DNA of 64,000 nt from Adiantum capillus-veneris (taxonomy: Eukaryota > Streptophyta > Polypodiopsida > Polypodiales > Pteridaceae). The stretch lies in assembly GCA_014529385.2 (NCBI GenBank), contig CM043947.1:120230891-120294890 (forward strand), written 5' to 3'. Shown here piece by piece: positions 1 through 13,039 of the stretch (positions are counted from its first letter, which is position 1; each line of letters starts with the position of its first letter). The position numbers and the translations under genes were made by a program. The notes below the pieces were generated by a model. That model was given only the letters and a program-made list of their open reading frames with translations, was not told where the DNA came from and did not search any database.

Positions 1-1863
1 TGTTTCTTCATTGGCTATGGAGAAGGTGACTTTGGGTATCGCCTATGGAATCCTGAATATGGTAAAATCTTAAGGAGTAGGGATGTAATTTTTAACGACC
101 AAAATATGTACAAAGATTACTTGGAAAGAAAACAAACAAAAGAAACAGGTGATGAGTACATGGAGCTTGAGGACGGTGGAGACTCAAGGACTGCAAATGG
201 TGACAATGTGCAACAATGTCAACCAAATGAGGAGCCTCAACCTATTCCCCGAAGATCTACAAGAGCAAGTAGACCCCCAAAAAAGTTTGTTCCTTCCTTC
301 AATCATCTCTTGATCTCAGATTCTGGAGATCTGGAATCATACGAAGAAGCTATGAAACACGAATCCAAAGAAGAATGGACGAAGAGCATGCAAGTGGAGA
401 TGGACTCACTACATCGCAACCAAAAATGGGAGCTGGTTGAGTTGCCTAAAGGTAAGTGGGTACTTCAAAACAAATGGGTTTACAAGCTAAAGGAAGAAGA
501 AGGTGGGAAGAAAAGGTACAAGTCTAGGCTTGTGGTAAAAGGGTTTTCTCAAAAGAAAGGTATTGACTTCAATGAAATATTTTCTCCTGTTGTTAAAACG
601 AACTCAATTAGGCTTGTATTAAGCCTTGTGGCTGCTCATGATTTAAATCTCGAGCAAATGAATGTAAATACGGCATTCCCTCACGGTGACTCAGAGGAGG
701 AAATATACATGCTTCAACCAAAGGGGTATGAAGTAAAAGGTAAGGATAAAATGATTTGCATATTAAAGAAGAGATTGTATGGTTTAAAGCAAGCATAAAG
801 ACAATGGTACTTGAAGTTTGATCGATGGATGTTGGATCACGGATTCACAAGATGCAACTCAGATCACTGCGTCTATACGAAGAATTTGGAAGATGGGAAG
901 CTCATCATCCTAATGTTGTATGTTGATTACATGCTGATTGCAAGTGCTAACATGCAGGACATCAAAGACCTAAAAGAGGAGCTATCTAAATCTTTTTCAA
1001 TGAAAGATTTAGGTGCTGCAAAGAGGATATTTGGTATGAAAATATCAAGGGACAGGACGAAGAAGACAATAAATCTATCTCAAGAGGATTACATGAAGAA
1101 GGTACTAGAAAGGTTTGCAATGCTAAATGCAAAACCAGTTTCTACACCTTTGGCTGGTGATATGTGTCCAAAGACACAAGAGGAGATAGCCTATATGTCT
1201 AAAGTTCCATATGTTGCAGCGGTAGGTTCTGTTATGTATGCTATGGTCTGGACAAGGCTAGGCATTGCACATGTAGTGGGAGTTGTAAGTAGGTTCATGG
1301 ACAACCCAGGTAAAGAGCACTAGAAAGCTGTGAAGTGGATACTTAGGTATCTAAAAGGGACAACAACAAATGCTTTGTATTATGGAGGAACTGATATTTT
1401 TCTAGAAGGGTATGCTTTTGCAGATATGGCAGGTGGCAAAGATACTCGAAGGAGCACTATTGGCTATTTCTTCACGGTTAGAGGCACAACAGTAAGCGGG
1501 GATTCAAAGCTGTAGAAAATGGTCTCACTTTCTACCACGAAAGTAGAGTATGTAGTAATGATGGAGGCAAGCAAAGAAATTCTATGGCTTCACAGATTCT
1601 TAGAGGAGCTTGGATTCAAACAAGACAATTGTGTCTTGTACAGTGATAGCCAAAGTGCTATCCATCTTGCAAAGAACTCAGCCTTTCATTCAAGGACAAA
1701 GCACATTGAGGTGAGATATCAATTCATACGCACTCTTTTGGAAGAGGGACAGCTAAAGCTAGGAAAGGTGTATACAAGTGAAAATCCTGCAGACATGTTT
1801 ACAAAGGTGGTCAACAAGGAGAAGTTGAGCTTTTTCTCATCTTCAATCGGCATCCCAGGATAA
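1..1863 (+). pseudogene. Ty1/copia polyprotein, 3' part (integrase end, RT, RNase H), broken
   Basis: This is the C-terminal part of a copia Pol protein that starts before the window. In frame from base 1 it reads the integrase tail (GYRLWNPE), an acidic linker, then reverse transcriptase (NKWVYKLK, YGLKQA) and RNase H (SDSQSAIHLAKNS, RTKHIEVRYQF). All pieces are in one frame. It is broken by TAA at 796-798, TAG at 1321-1323 (family normally has Trp) and TAG at 1513-1515 (family normally has Gln). The catalytic YVDD box reads YVDY, so the enzyme would be dead even without the stops. The nearest relatives by motif are Tnt1-like elements. It is followed after about 60 bp by the matching 3' LTR. 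Confidence 0.93.
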
Positions 1864-1925
1864 GAAGCCAAGATGAAAAGCAGTCACAGGTTTGGTTTGG
1901 AGATCAGACTCCAAAAGTGAGAGAT

Positions 1926-2641
1926 TGTTAAGTATGGAGCTTGATTTACCCCTTGTAATTTTTTGTGTTAAAAACGCACATTTGTAAGGCCCCCATTATG
2001 AGGAGAAGCCATCGTGCATGAAGAAAAATCACTCGCTGGAAACCAAAAATTTCACAGCCAATCGCCAGAATATTCCTTTTTGCCAGAATATTATGGCCGG
2101 ACGGCGGCCGGAAAGTGGTTGAAAAATGACGGGTCGTTTGGCCGGTGGCCAGTGGTCGGCAGTCAATAGCCGGTGGCCGGTGGCCGGTGGCCGAATTCAA
2201 AAGTGGAGTTGTCTTCTCAAGGGCGGCCACAGATGGGCAGATTGAAGGGTCGGATTTGGACTTATGTACACAAGGGTGGCTACACATGGCTACCTCTCAT
2301 GAGAGAGGGTAGCCCTTTTGGCCTATAAAAGGAGGCCATTTCTACACACATTTCACAGTGTGCAGTTGATGCAACAAGGTGGGTGTGAGGTGGTGAGAGT
2401 GAAGCAAGGTGGGAGCTCCAAAAGGATATAATCCCTTTGTAACCTACTTCTTGTTTTGAAGTACTAAATCCATTGAGTGGCTGGTTTCTCGTGGACGTAG
2501 CCCACATTGGGTGAACCACTATTATCGTGTGTACTCTCTCTCTCTCTCTCTCTACTCTATAATCTCTTGTGTGTGTAAATTATCTCTCTCCATCAAGTAA
2601 TCTACTCAATTATCTACTTAGCTACGTCATATTTCCTAACA
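1926..2641 (+). repeat. 3' LTR of the copia element
   Basis: The 716-bp repeat starts TGTTAAGTATGG just after a purine-rich stretch and ends TTTCCTAACA. It matches the inverted copy at 27064-27887 along its length. A TATA box (TATAAAA) is at 2324-2330. Upstream of it lies a GC-rich minisatellite of GCCGGTG units at about 2135-2195, and a CT microsatellite lies near 2537. The minisatellite and the CT tract differ in length between the two LTR copies. Confidence 0.92.
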
Positions 2642-3459
2642 CGAATCTGTCTACACACAATTTTCCACTAGGCTACCATAGCCATAACCGTACAGAGAAC
2701 TAGTGTAACCTAAAGAGTACAACTCCATTGGAGAACTTTAAAGCTTGAGATAAAATTGAAAAATTACTGGATAGAAATTTGAATATGAATAAATTTGAAT
2801 CTACACACCGCTACATGAAAAACTGATGCAAATAGGGAGCTGTCCTGACACGACTACACGTAGAGTAGGCAAGGTGGGGGCAAAAACTGCAACAAAAACC
2901 ATCAAGGAGGCTCAGCGAGATCAAACCTGCAATTTTCTAGAGTTTTGATCAATATTTTTGAGTTTGTCATGAATTTTAGTTATATACAACTCTCACTTCA
3001 AAAAACTCACTCACGGGCACTTACTGTAGCCGGACAGTTGGCGTTGTACTAGTGACTTTCCCTGCATGTACATGTGCTTGCAAAAGCAACCATAAAAGCC
3101 CAAAAGAACATGTCCAAATACTCTACTAATGGATTTCTATCTCAAGAACATATGTATAATTTTTACCAAAAACGGGGTTCTCAAAATGTGTGCAACATAG
3201 TTTGCCAAACCCCCAGTCTGCTAGAGCATTCATGCTCAACAATATCATAGACATGTTGTTTACCTGGATCAAAAGTCCATACAATATAAGCACAAAATGC
3301 ATGAAAATACACCAACCATATCAATTCTCCCACTTCCATATCAAATCATAAACCATATGTATAATCCAAATCCTCGTTAAGCATAAACCATATGTAGAAT
3401 CCAAGTCCTCGTTAAGCATAAAGTATTCTCAACAGATACCACATAGAGACACCCTTTCA
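2642..3459. other. Non-coding stretch with a 35-bp tandem duplication
   Basis: No supported gene. A 35-bp unit (AAACCATATGT...GTTAAGCAT) is duplicated in tandem at about 3350-3419. The rest is AT-rich sequence between the copia LTR and the 3' end of the next retroelement fragment. Confidence 0.6.
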
Positions 3460-4893
3460 TTAGAATAACAAGCAAAGAAGACTGTAACATTTGATGCAAT
3501 TTCCTTCAATTTTAAACTCAGCCATTTTCATATCCTCATCCATCTCATTATCCCCACTCTTCACTAAGCATCTATACACCAATTCAACCACACCATGTTT
3601 GATAGGTAAGCCACCCTTCATACATAACTTAGGCTTCTTAATAAGAAGATCAAGAAATGTAGCATCAACCATATTCACATGAGGTATAAAAAGGTGATCT
3701 CCATCATTTTTCACATCCTCTAATCTCTCAATATTCTCTTCATCATTAGTTAAGGACTGACTGACTACCCACATCATCATACAAATAATCAAGTTTCTCA
3801 TTGACAGGCTCTTCATCAACAACACAAGTAGTGTACCTAGATACTTCATCACCCTTTTGCATACAATCACAAGCATATACTCAAGAGCCCTCATCATACA
3901 CATCATCCTCTTTATCATTTTTATCTTCCTTGACCTCCATCATGTGATCCTCGACTACCTCATCTACAAGAGAAGAACTTACAGCAATAACATTTGTATC
4001 AAAAGCATACTCATCCTCATTGTAACATATATTAGAAGAATTATCCATGTGACTTGGACATCCAAAATGATCATCTTCTTGCATTTGAGACTCATTCATG
4101 ACCATGGTAGCCTTCTTGCCTACATCCACCTTACTAGCATCATCATCTTTGACATGATTATTGATATCAAATCGCTTAAATAACAAAGATGGCATATATT
4201 GAGCATTCTTCTTGATCTCATTATGCATATGACATTATTCTTTCACATGATCAAGAGAATGAGAAACATGGAAGTCTTCATTGCATATCTTGTCCATATT
4301 TATGTCTAAAACATAAGATACATTTGGCTTCACATCTTCTTGCGATCCAAGCTGCCTCACTCTCTCTAGCTTCCGTTACTTATGCTTTGAAACCTTTACT
4401 GCACCATCAAAAGTAAGTGTTCTTTTAAGCTCAACCTTAAACTTCAAATCATCCCTCAAACTTTCATAAGCATACACTTTTTAAGCATGAGAGGAGGAGC
4501 ATCACTTCCCAAAGAAACACACCATCTTTCCCACAAAGCACTGAACTCCTTGACAAAAGCATCTACACTTTGACCATGACATTGCACATGTCCTTGAATG
4601 GATTTCCATACATCCGTTGGGTCCTCTACCTTCTTGAAATTCTCAAGAAAAGCCTTCTTTAATGCATCATAAGTCATCCCCAATGGAGGTTGAGATGATT
4701 TTAACCAAAACTCATACTCATCATACCATATCCTTGCATCTTCTTTCAAGCAAAAGAACAAAATCTTTAGCATAATCATTGGATGTTCCTTATTTTCCAT
4801 CAAACAAAAAAACTCCATCTTTTCAAGTAATGCATCAGCACCCTCACCTACATGGCCATAGAACCTTGGAAACTCTGACATCATGGCCATCAA
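3460..4893 (-). pseudogene. Ty3-like Gag region, broken, element 2
   Basis: On the minus strand, directly after a possible primer-binding site, the frame starts near 4893 and reads a retrotransposon Gag capsid-type segment (FPRFYGHVGEGADALL, YDALKKAFLENF, GQSVDAFVKEFSALWERW). It continues through frameshifts and stops into an acidic, low-complexity stretch (3881-4228) and a further segment (3460-3918, KNDGDHLFIPHVNMVDATF). No zinc knuckle, protease or RT follows. The Gag is related to, but clearly different from, that of the element upstream at 8996-11085. The element is therefore 3'-truncated or non-autonomous. Confidence 0.75.
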
Positions 4894-4920
4894 ATCAGTT
4901 GAAGGTCACTTCAAGAAGAT

Positions 4921-4937
4921 CCCAAATGGGGGCACCA
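4921..4937 (-). other. Possible primer-binding site of element 2
   Basis: Minus strand TGGTGCCCCCATTTGGG lies 6 nt after the LTR end (GCTAACA), where a minus-strand priming site is expected. The matching tRNA was not identified by eye. Confidence 0.5.
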
Positions 4938-4943
4938 AAATGA

Positions 4944-6180
4944 TGTTAGCGTGCAAACAAGAAGGAAAATTAATGCCTCTAAAGCCTTGCATGAGCCACA
5001 CCGTCGGAAGGAAGAACTATTGCACTGTCCAAAACACCTGTAGTAAACACCTGTAGAGATTTATGAAAAACCCTCCAAGCATGGAACACACTCAAAATTA
5101 GGAGGAACAAGTACATCATGACGGAGCTCGTCTTGTAGAGATGCCCGTAGAGTATCCATAGACAAAAAACAGATGAAAGATGAAAGAGTTATGGCCGCTC
5201 GAATTTGGGGGTGCATTCTTTCTTGCTAAAAATTGAGCTCTCTAGAAATTGTGTAGGTGTTGCGGCTATTAAAATGGGGACTTTATTATCTTTTATCCCC
5301 AAAAATTTTCTCTCTCTTCTTAGCCGACAAGGCTCTGTCTCAAGGCACCTTTTGATTGGTTCAATTTTGGTCTTTTTTGGGTGAAAATTGAGCTATTGGT
5401 GACCCATTGACCAAGGAATGGGGTGGGGGCAAGTGGCCAGTGGACCAAAAATGAAGCCAGGAAACTAGGAAGCTGAGTGTAGACTGAAAATGCACCATGT
5501 ACTTCCCCATGAGCCCAAGATCCCCCATAGCCAAGCCTTGAGAGAGATCCTCTCACCTTTGATACACCTATAGTGGGCTCTCAAAGTGCCCTATCTACCC
5601 TCCACTTTTCTCTCTCCTCTTCACATGTGGGAGGATCCCCATGCCACATGGCAACTTCCTCCCAAATCCCTCAAGCCCAACCAATTTCCATATTCTCCCA
5701 CAAGCAGGAGGACCTCTAGGACAATTTCCCCCGAGGCATAACTTGCTGTTCCAATCACCAAATGACGCATTGTAACACACAGCTCAAAGCCCATCACCTC
5801 CACAATCTCCATAAATGTAAAACTTCAACATTTCTAATCTTAAATCCCCAAGTTGGCCCAGTTGCCCTTGTTGCATGCACCCACAATCACCTTCTAAGTT
5901 GAGACAGCCCGCTTTGGATGCTCATAACTCATGATGTACAAGTTCAAATTCACGAGCTATAAAGCATGATTGAAAATACTTATTAAAAAATATATTTGGG
6001 GATTCAAACAACCCAAAAACATCATCATTCAATCTTGGTAAAATGACACCTTTGTACATGGATTTCTACACAGCCACTTCCAAAACTTGCAGGGCTATGT
6101 ACACATATATACATGAGGCTAGTGGGAAAGCTTTTTGGCACGACTTAGTGACTTTATGCTCATCCAAAAAATGCTTGACA
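4944..6180 (-). repeat. LTR shared by two Ty3-like elements
   Basis: On the minus strand it starts TGTCAAGC at 6180 and ends GCTAACA at 4944 (1237 bp). Its upstream border carries a polypurine tract following an integrase C-terminus, as in a 3' LTR. Its downstream border carries a possible priming site and a Gag start, as in a 5' LTR. No second copy lies in the window, so the exact limits rest on the TG...CA ends and the flanking signals. Confidence 0.65.
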
Positions 6181-6187
6181 CACCTTT

Positions 6188-6208
6188 CCAACCCCCCCTT
6201 TCTTTCTT
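6188..6208 (-). other. Polypurine tract
   Basis: The minus strand has AAGAAAGAAAGGGGGGGTTGG just before the LTR start at 6180 and just after the integrase stop. This is the usual place for plus-strand priming of an LTR element. Confidence 0.7.
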
Positions 6209-6210
6209 GA

Positions 6211-8000
6211 TCATTCATGACAAGCAGAGGTTCCTAGGGTGAACAACTGACGCACCTCATCCCTAGAAACCTCATCTACATCCTCAGATGTTTCCACATT
6301 GTTTTCCTTTATTGAGAGCATCTCATTAGTCACAATTGTCATCAGACGCGCCATATATTTCTTCAATCTATAACCATTAACACAATATTTATGATGTGTA
6401 CCACTCAAATTAGCCAATTGATATGTGCCATTATCAAATTTATTCACGACAGTAAAAGGAACTTCCCATTTGATTTGAAACTTCTTCTTAAAGGTATTGT
6501 CCAACTTACTATTGTATTGCAATACCAAATCACCCTTTTCAATTTTCTTATCCTCCACGCATTCATTGGCTTTTAGTTGAGCCTTTTTTGACACTTCCTC
6601 ATAGTGGCTTAAAACTAAAACTTTGTCCAATTGCAAACATTGTAAATCCAATACTTTTCTACCAGGCATTTGTTTGCTCTTCATCTCCTAATGACAATAG
6701 CTTGAGTGTAGGAATCTCCACTTCAATTAGCAATAAATCTTCCTTGCTATAAACCAAGTGATAAGAAGAAAATCATGTGCTCATTTTGATGGCAGTTCTG
6801 TAGGCCCATAAGGCACAAGGCAACTCTGAATCCCAAGTCTTCCCATGTGTCTGGGTCATCTTTGTCAAGATCTTTACCAACTCTCCATTGAACCTCTCAT
6901 TGAGACCATTGCATTGTAGATAATAAGGGGAACTATATCTATGATGTATATTGAGCTTCTCGCATCAAAAATAAAACAAATCTCCCCTCTAAATCCTAGT
7001 CCTCTATCAAAAATTAGCTCTAGGGGCACACCAAATTTGAAGCATATATGCTCATAAAAAAACTTCCCCATTTCTTTATTGGTAATCTGTTTGACAACCT
7101 TGGATTTTGTCCATCGTGACTAATAATCCACTATTGTCAAAATGTAAGCATTTCTTTTGATAGTCAAAGGTAAGGACCCCATTTTTCAAACACATCAAAA
7201 GCTATAATTGTTTGACATAATTCGAGTTTCAAAATTCTCTTTCCCATCTTCTCGCAGGGCAAACACCACTTACACCAATAGTTAACATCCCGTTTGATAC
7301 ATGGCCACACATAGCCTTCTTGCAAGATCTTATGCAACATGATCTTCATGGCAAAATGGCCTCCACAGGATCCCTCATGATTTTCTTCCAAGATCTTGTA
7401 GATTTCCTCTTTCCATGGCACATGATGCAAAACCAAATCACTTTCTTTCATGTACAACACATCATCAAGCATTTTGTATTTCCTAATTTTTCTTATAAAT
7501 GCATACTTTTTGGAGGATGGTAACCCTTCAAATAGGACACCTGTCAACAGAAAATCCATCTCCTGATCCATCTCCTTTGATAATGTTTCCCTCTTGTGAT
7601 ATAAAGGGGCATTTGCCTTCAACACAAACACGCAAGTGATCATTTCTTGGGCAGCATCATGAGATTCTTCATTTTGAGACCTCTCAATATGATATAAACT
7701 CCATGCTTCAAACTTTTTGAGCAATGGTTTCACATTGAAGCATAAATTCTTCAGTTTAGGACTCTTATGCTTCCATACTCCCAATACTTGCTTCACGACC
7801 AACAAGGCATCTCCTTTGATGTATAAGCATCTAATCCCCTACTGCAAACAAATGTGCAGACCACCTTCAAGAGCCATGTATTCTACTTCATTATTTCTTT
7901 TTGCATCAAGTTTTAGCCCATGCTTTCTTATAAGGTTCCCTTGTGCATCATAAATAACAATGCCTTTTGAAGCAGCATCATGACTTCGTCGATAAGAACC
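6211..8000 (-). pseudogene. Ty3-like RNase H and integrase, broken, element 1
   Basis: Read from high to low coordinates, this holds an RNase H-like segment (about 7806-8000 continuing into 7700-7805, YHIERSQNEESHDAAQ), the integrase zinc-binding region (7164-7500, with CKWCLPCEKMGKR), a piece of the integrase core (6874-7071, FGVPLELIFDRGLGFRGE) and the integrase C-terminal domain (6211-6684, KGDLVLQYNSKL, FQIKWEVPFTVV, GTYQLANL). Stops and frameshifts separate the parts. The order RNase H, zinc region, core, C-terminus, then polypurine tract and LTR is standard for Ty3 elements. RT is missing upstream. Confidence 0.85.
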
Positions 8001-8165
8001 ATGGAAGTGTAACAGTGAAGCATCAACGATGGCAAGAGTTTTGACTTTCTTCTATTGCACCACCTCTTCTTTAACCAAAACAAGCATGTGTTTGTAAGTG
8101 AGTAAATCTACCAGGGTAGCTCGAGTACTCTCTTCCACCAAAAGGTGGACTGAAACTCCTAAAAT

Positions 8166-8890
8166 TCAATAACCCATCTCATCACCGTTTTTTATATATT
8201 TGAATTCTTGAACATCTGGGGAAGCATTGAATACTAGTGAGAAAGGTGAGTGACTTTTGCAGAAAGTAGTGTTTGAATCGTCTGATTCACTCACATCTTC
8301 TAGTGCCATAAGTTTCTTGGTAGTCATATCAAACACCCTCTTTTCACCCTTCCTTCCATACATACACATTGTGCCCTTGCCCCAATCTTGCACAGCACCA
8401 ACAGATCTCAACCAAGGTCATCCCAAAATGAGAGAAAATGCTCCCAGGCCAGCTAGCATAACATGAAATTTTACTATAACCTTGACATTAAATACTTCAA
8501 CTTCTAAATTCTTAATCATCCCCAAACACTTCACTTTGGCATGGTTTGCTAGTCGAATCGTAAACCCAGAGCTTCCGCATGTAATGAGACTCAATTTCTT
8601 GACATATGATTGTGTGATTACACAAACTTGAGCACCTCCATCAATGTAGGCCTCTCCCATGCCCACACATTTCTGCCAAGCGTTCCCCACAGGACAAATT
8701 TCAGGTAACTTTTCCATAGTTAACACTCTAACACTGCGGCTCTTTCTCTGGATTCAGTAATGACTTCCACTGCTTCTTGAGTTTGGGCACCATATTCATC
8801 AATTGTCCAAAGTACAATCTACTTTCCTCCCAACATTGTAGACATAATTTTGGGAGCTCTCAAAGATCTACTCTACGAGTCTTCATCTCA
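8166..8890 (-). pseudogene. Second copy of the Ty3 protease block
   Basis: The minus strand encodes a retropepsin-like segment with an aspartate site of form YIDGGAQVCV (8418-8726), then GRKGEKRVFDMTT and an acidic linker. The same block occurs at about 9500-10070, aligned base by base by eye at near 88% identity. This copy keeps the DGGA active-site sequence that the other copy has lost. It sits between the truncated end of the first block and RNase H, where RT should be. Confidence 0.8.
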
Positions 8891-8995
8891 AAAGAATTAG
8901 TACTCAAAGTGGAAATGAGATAACCAATCTACCACACATGGGTGATTTTGAATACAAGAGATAGGAACCACCTTGAGTGGACAACTGGCCAAGGA

Positions 8996-11085
8996 CTATT
9001 GTGAGCATCTAATGCAGTAGGCAAGAAATGTAAGACCACCTGTAACAATGGTAGCATTATCCTTGAGCTCCTCATTCTCTAGTCCCCTAAGGCCTATGGG
9101 TAATTTCTGTCGTATTTGCTTTGCCCCTTCAACTAGCTCGATCTTCACAAGATCCCCAACAAAACCCCTTATTTCTTGATTTGAAGTGATGAAAAGATTT
9201 GGAAACCTGTCCATCATTTTTATGTACTCCCTTCTTTCTCCTTGCATCAAATCAGTACTCAACATATTTTGAATCAACTCTTTTTTCATTGGCAGTTTCT
9301 CTTTAGGTTGCATTAACTCTTCAAGTTTCTCTAAACGACTTGAATCATTTATATTACCTGATACTTGCAACATTTCACCCACTTCCCTTTTCTCCTCATC
9401 CAGCAACAAGAATGATACGTCACCCTCATCAATGGAGCTGGAAACAGAGCTACTTTTTGAATCTTTAGAACTATCTTCACTGATAACTTCAAAATCATCA
9501 TTCTCACTCACATCCTCTAGTGCCATAGGTTGCATGGTAGTCATATCAAACACTCTCTTTTCACCCTTCCTTCCATACACACAGATTGTGCCCTTGCCCT
9601 AATTGTGCATAGCACCAACATCTCTCAGCCAAGATCGTCCCAAAATGACAGGAAAAGCTCCGAGGTCAGCTGGCATAACATGAAAGTTTACTATAACCTT
9701 CACATTAAAGACTTCAACTTCCAAATTCTTAATCATACTCAAACACTTCATTTTGGCATGGTTTGCTAGTAGAATCTGAAACCCCGAGCTTTCACATGTA
9801 ATGAGACCCAGTCTCTCGACAGATGATTGCATGATCACACAAACTTGAGCAGCTCCCAAGCCCACACCTTTGTGCCAAGCGTTCACCACAGGACAAATGT
9901 CAGGTAACTCTCCCATAGCCAAAACTCTAAGTTTTCCATGCTTTTTCTTTTTCTCTAGATTTACTAATGACTTCCGTTGCCTCTTCAGTTTGGGCACCAT
10001 ATTCATCAATTGTCCAAAAGTACAATCTACTTTCCTCCTAATCAGGTCTTCCTTTAAACTGTAAGTTTTTTGGCCTTCTCCCAAAGGTAAATCTACCACT
10101 TCAAACCGTCTGCAAGGTTTTCTCTTCCTCTTGGATTTTGCATCTTCAACCTCTTTCTTTTTCCCTTTCTTTTTTCTAGGACCACGTGCTTCCCTCTCTC
10201 TTTTGCCCACAGGCAGCACATCTGCTTCGTTCTTTTCAACCCACACAATACCCACATGACCACCAGAGGTTGAGGCCTGATTTTCATGTTCAGTACCTTG
10301 ATCTCTCCGTATATCCAATGCATAATCATTATCCCTGTTAGGAATCTGGTGGGAGAGTGAGAACATATCACCTTCCATCCTTGTTGGCTTTGAGCAATAA
10401 GTGTTGATGTGACCAAGTTCACCACAATTATAACAAGTAGGAATGAATATTCTTTGCGGTTCAAAACCTCATTCTCCACGACCTGCATTAGCATTAGGCT
10501 GAGATTCACATGCCTGGGCCATTCCTCTACCACATCCACATCCACGACCACGAACACTCCTCTTCCAAGGAAAATGAGTTGCAATTCTTGCATCATGGTC
10601 ATCATGTCTTGCATATTCCGATGTAACTGTTCAGCATTAGCAACCATTTGAGAAGGTTGGGCTCCATACTCTACCTGAATTTCTTCCTTTTGGCCACCAT
10701 TTTTTTTCACAAGGACCGCTTTTCCATACTCATTGAGTCTTTGAGACTTCCATTCTTTCTCTCTAGAAATAGTGACTGCCTCCTCAAAGATGGCAGGCTA
10801 TTTTAGCTCAACTTTGAACTTCAGACTCTCTTTTAAGGTTGCCACAAAATGGTCCTTCTTTAACATGGATGGAGGGATCTCATTTCCCAAATCTTGGGCC
10901 CATTTATTCCATAAACAAGTGAACCGCTGACAAAATCCTCAACACTCTGATTGCTCTTTTGAGTGTACCCCAAACTTTCATGCCAAACTTGATCAGGTAC
11001 TTCAGTGAATTTGTACTCTGCTAGGAAAGCTTGCTTCACACGATTGTAGTACAAAACTACCCCTACTGCCATTTTGATGGCTTGT
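8996..11085 (-). pseudogene. Ty3-like Gag and protease, broken, element 1
   Basis: From 11072 down: a capsid segment (VKQAFLAEYKFTEVPDQVWH, SNQSVEDFV), a frameshifted linker (10093-10710), a zinc knuckle CYNCGELGHINTYC at about 10391-10432, a basic Lys-rich region, a protease segment (9599-9900) whose active site has decayed to GLGAAQVC, and a linker ending VKIELVEGAKQIRQKL (about 9110-9165), the usual entry to RT. The RT domain itself is absent. Upstream of about 11085 the frame runs straight into unrelated LTR-like sequence, so the element is 5'-truncated. Confidence 0.82.
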
Positions 11086-12407
11086 AACCGATTATCTTGG
11101 TCTTGAGTGAGGCAAAATGAATTGTTTGAAACTAAATGTGTTGCATGACTAGTTAGGAACCTAGTTACAAGTTAATTGTAGCAGATAAAGGTAAATAAAT
11201 GAATTAAAAGTTTCTAAATAAAGATCTCGTGGGAACAATCAGATGAATTTTCCTGAACGAGGGTATGCTGTGAGGTCCCCAAACCGCCAACAACAAAACG
11301 GGATGGGAACTTTGACAGGTCTCTAGGCCTACTAAAGTCAGAGTCCTTAAACAAGAAAAATCTAAGGAATTCACCCTTACCATTGACTATGGCTTGGGTT
11401 TATAGCCCTAGAAAGAGACCTAGTCCTGTCTCGCAGCGGAAATGGGACAATGTATTAACAATCCAAAAAACTATTTCAGCCCTATAAGTGCCATAATTGG
11501 ACTAAGGTATCCTCCACCAACGCTTTTTTCTCCCTAACAGATATGAGGGCACAGCCGCTGGTGGACTCATCTTCCAAGTGAAGAAGTTTTCTAAACGTTT
11601 TAGTGCGCAGGGATGGATAGTTTCCGGATTAATCAGGTCCACCCGGGGTCCATGATTGACAACCTTAGTCAATCCCCACTTACCACCCTGCACTCACACA
11701 TGATTCGTTTGTTATTTAATTACTACCACATTCTTATCACAATTAAAATAATGATTCCTTTTATCTTTCAATAACATGATTTTTATTAACACAGCCCTTG
11801 AAAACAGTATTGAAAACATTCTTTTAGCAAACAGACATCTTTATACTTAAGGCAGGGTACTGTCAATCAAAACATTGTCCATAATAACCGTGACCAGTAC
11901 TCTTCTTGTCTCAAGACCACCTAAGGGTGAAAAAAAACGGCACCCATTCCTTATTTATAAAAACCGGGGTGAAAAAAAAAACCATCACCCAAAGTCTGGG
12001 CGTCCATACGCCAACCGGTTACCCATACAACCTGACGGCTCCCCTAGGATAAAAACGGTATCCTAACTTATATAGGAACATTTAGACATGACACGGAATA
12101 GAAACTCATCGTGCATGGGGGTAACCGACTTATCCGTGGCTAGAAAGCATCAATTTATACCAAGGAGTCCGAGGTGTCTTGAGACAACAAGCTGTCTTAA
12201 GAATGATCAATAATATCTTTCCTAATTCAACCAGTTTTAACCCAAACAATTCTTTCCTATGTTATAAACAAATGCACGTTGGAATTTACCTTCTGTTTTT
12301 GGTCAATTATTCTATTCTTGATTCTTTCTCACTTCTTACGTATGCAATGCTAACTTATAAAAGAACTTAAACTATTTAAAAACTTAATTGAATAATGTGA
12401 AACCCAC

Positions 12408-12569
12408 CTGGGATTGATCGGCCATCTGTTGCTGCGCTGGTGCCTGAAAACTCTCCTTCGTCGGCCTACTACTAGGCCCGGCTTCGTCGTCGTTCGACGC
12501 TCTAGTTCTTTTTAGAGCTACGTCCTCATCATCAGATGTAGGATTTGCTCGGGTCCTTTTTGGTGCCAT
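12408..12569 (-). CDS. MAPKR first exon inside the 4.1-kb insertion
   Basis: The minus-strand ATG at 12569 opens a short, highly charged, Pro/Gln-rich reading frame (MAPKRTRANPTSDDEDVALK, later QAPAQQQMADQSQ) that reaches a good donor site, CAG|GTGGGT, at 12407/12408. The 54-codon exon would encode the N-terminus of a longer protein. The start resembles the exon at 54213-54389 only in MAPKR, charge and the following donor. It may be the first exon of a retroelement Gag or a captured gene; no domain is recognisable. Confidence 0.45.
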
Positions 12570-13039
12570 AACTTCTTATCCTTATAAAAAGATTTAATCG
12601 ATTAGAGGTTTAATTGAATAATATATTCTCTTCCTTTTTACCCAAACATAAGGATTTTTGGAGTAAGTAGGTATCTTTGATAGTTAATTGGATGAAATAT
12701 TTCTCATGTAACTTTCTGGTACTATTAGTAATTTTTCCATATTACCATTTAATTTGGGAAGCTATTTAACTGGGTTTCTCCTTAATCTATATTCCATAAA
12801 TATTTTATATTTAACATTAGTAAATTATAATTCATATCTGCTAATGGATTACTCACCCTAAATTTTAATTTTATATGTTCTGTCTTTAGAAATTTTCATA
12901 AATTTGATTTATAACCTTTCCCTCCTATACTTATGGTCTAATTTAGGCAAAATTTTGCTGATACTAATTTGTTATACTAACCATTTATGCTGAGGTAATT
13001 TTCCTAACCTTCAATAGTGATTTTGAACCTCAAGTATTT

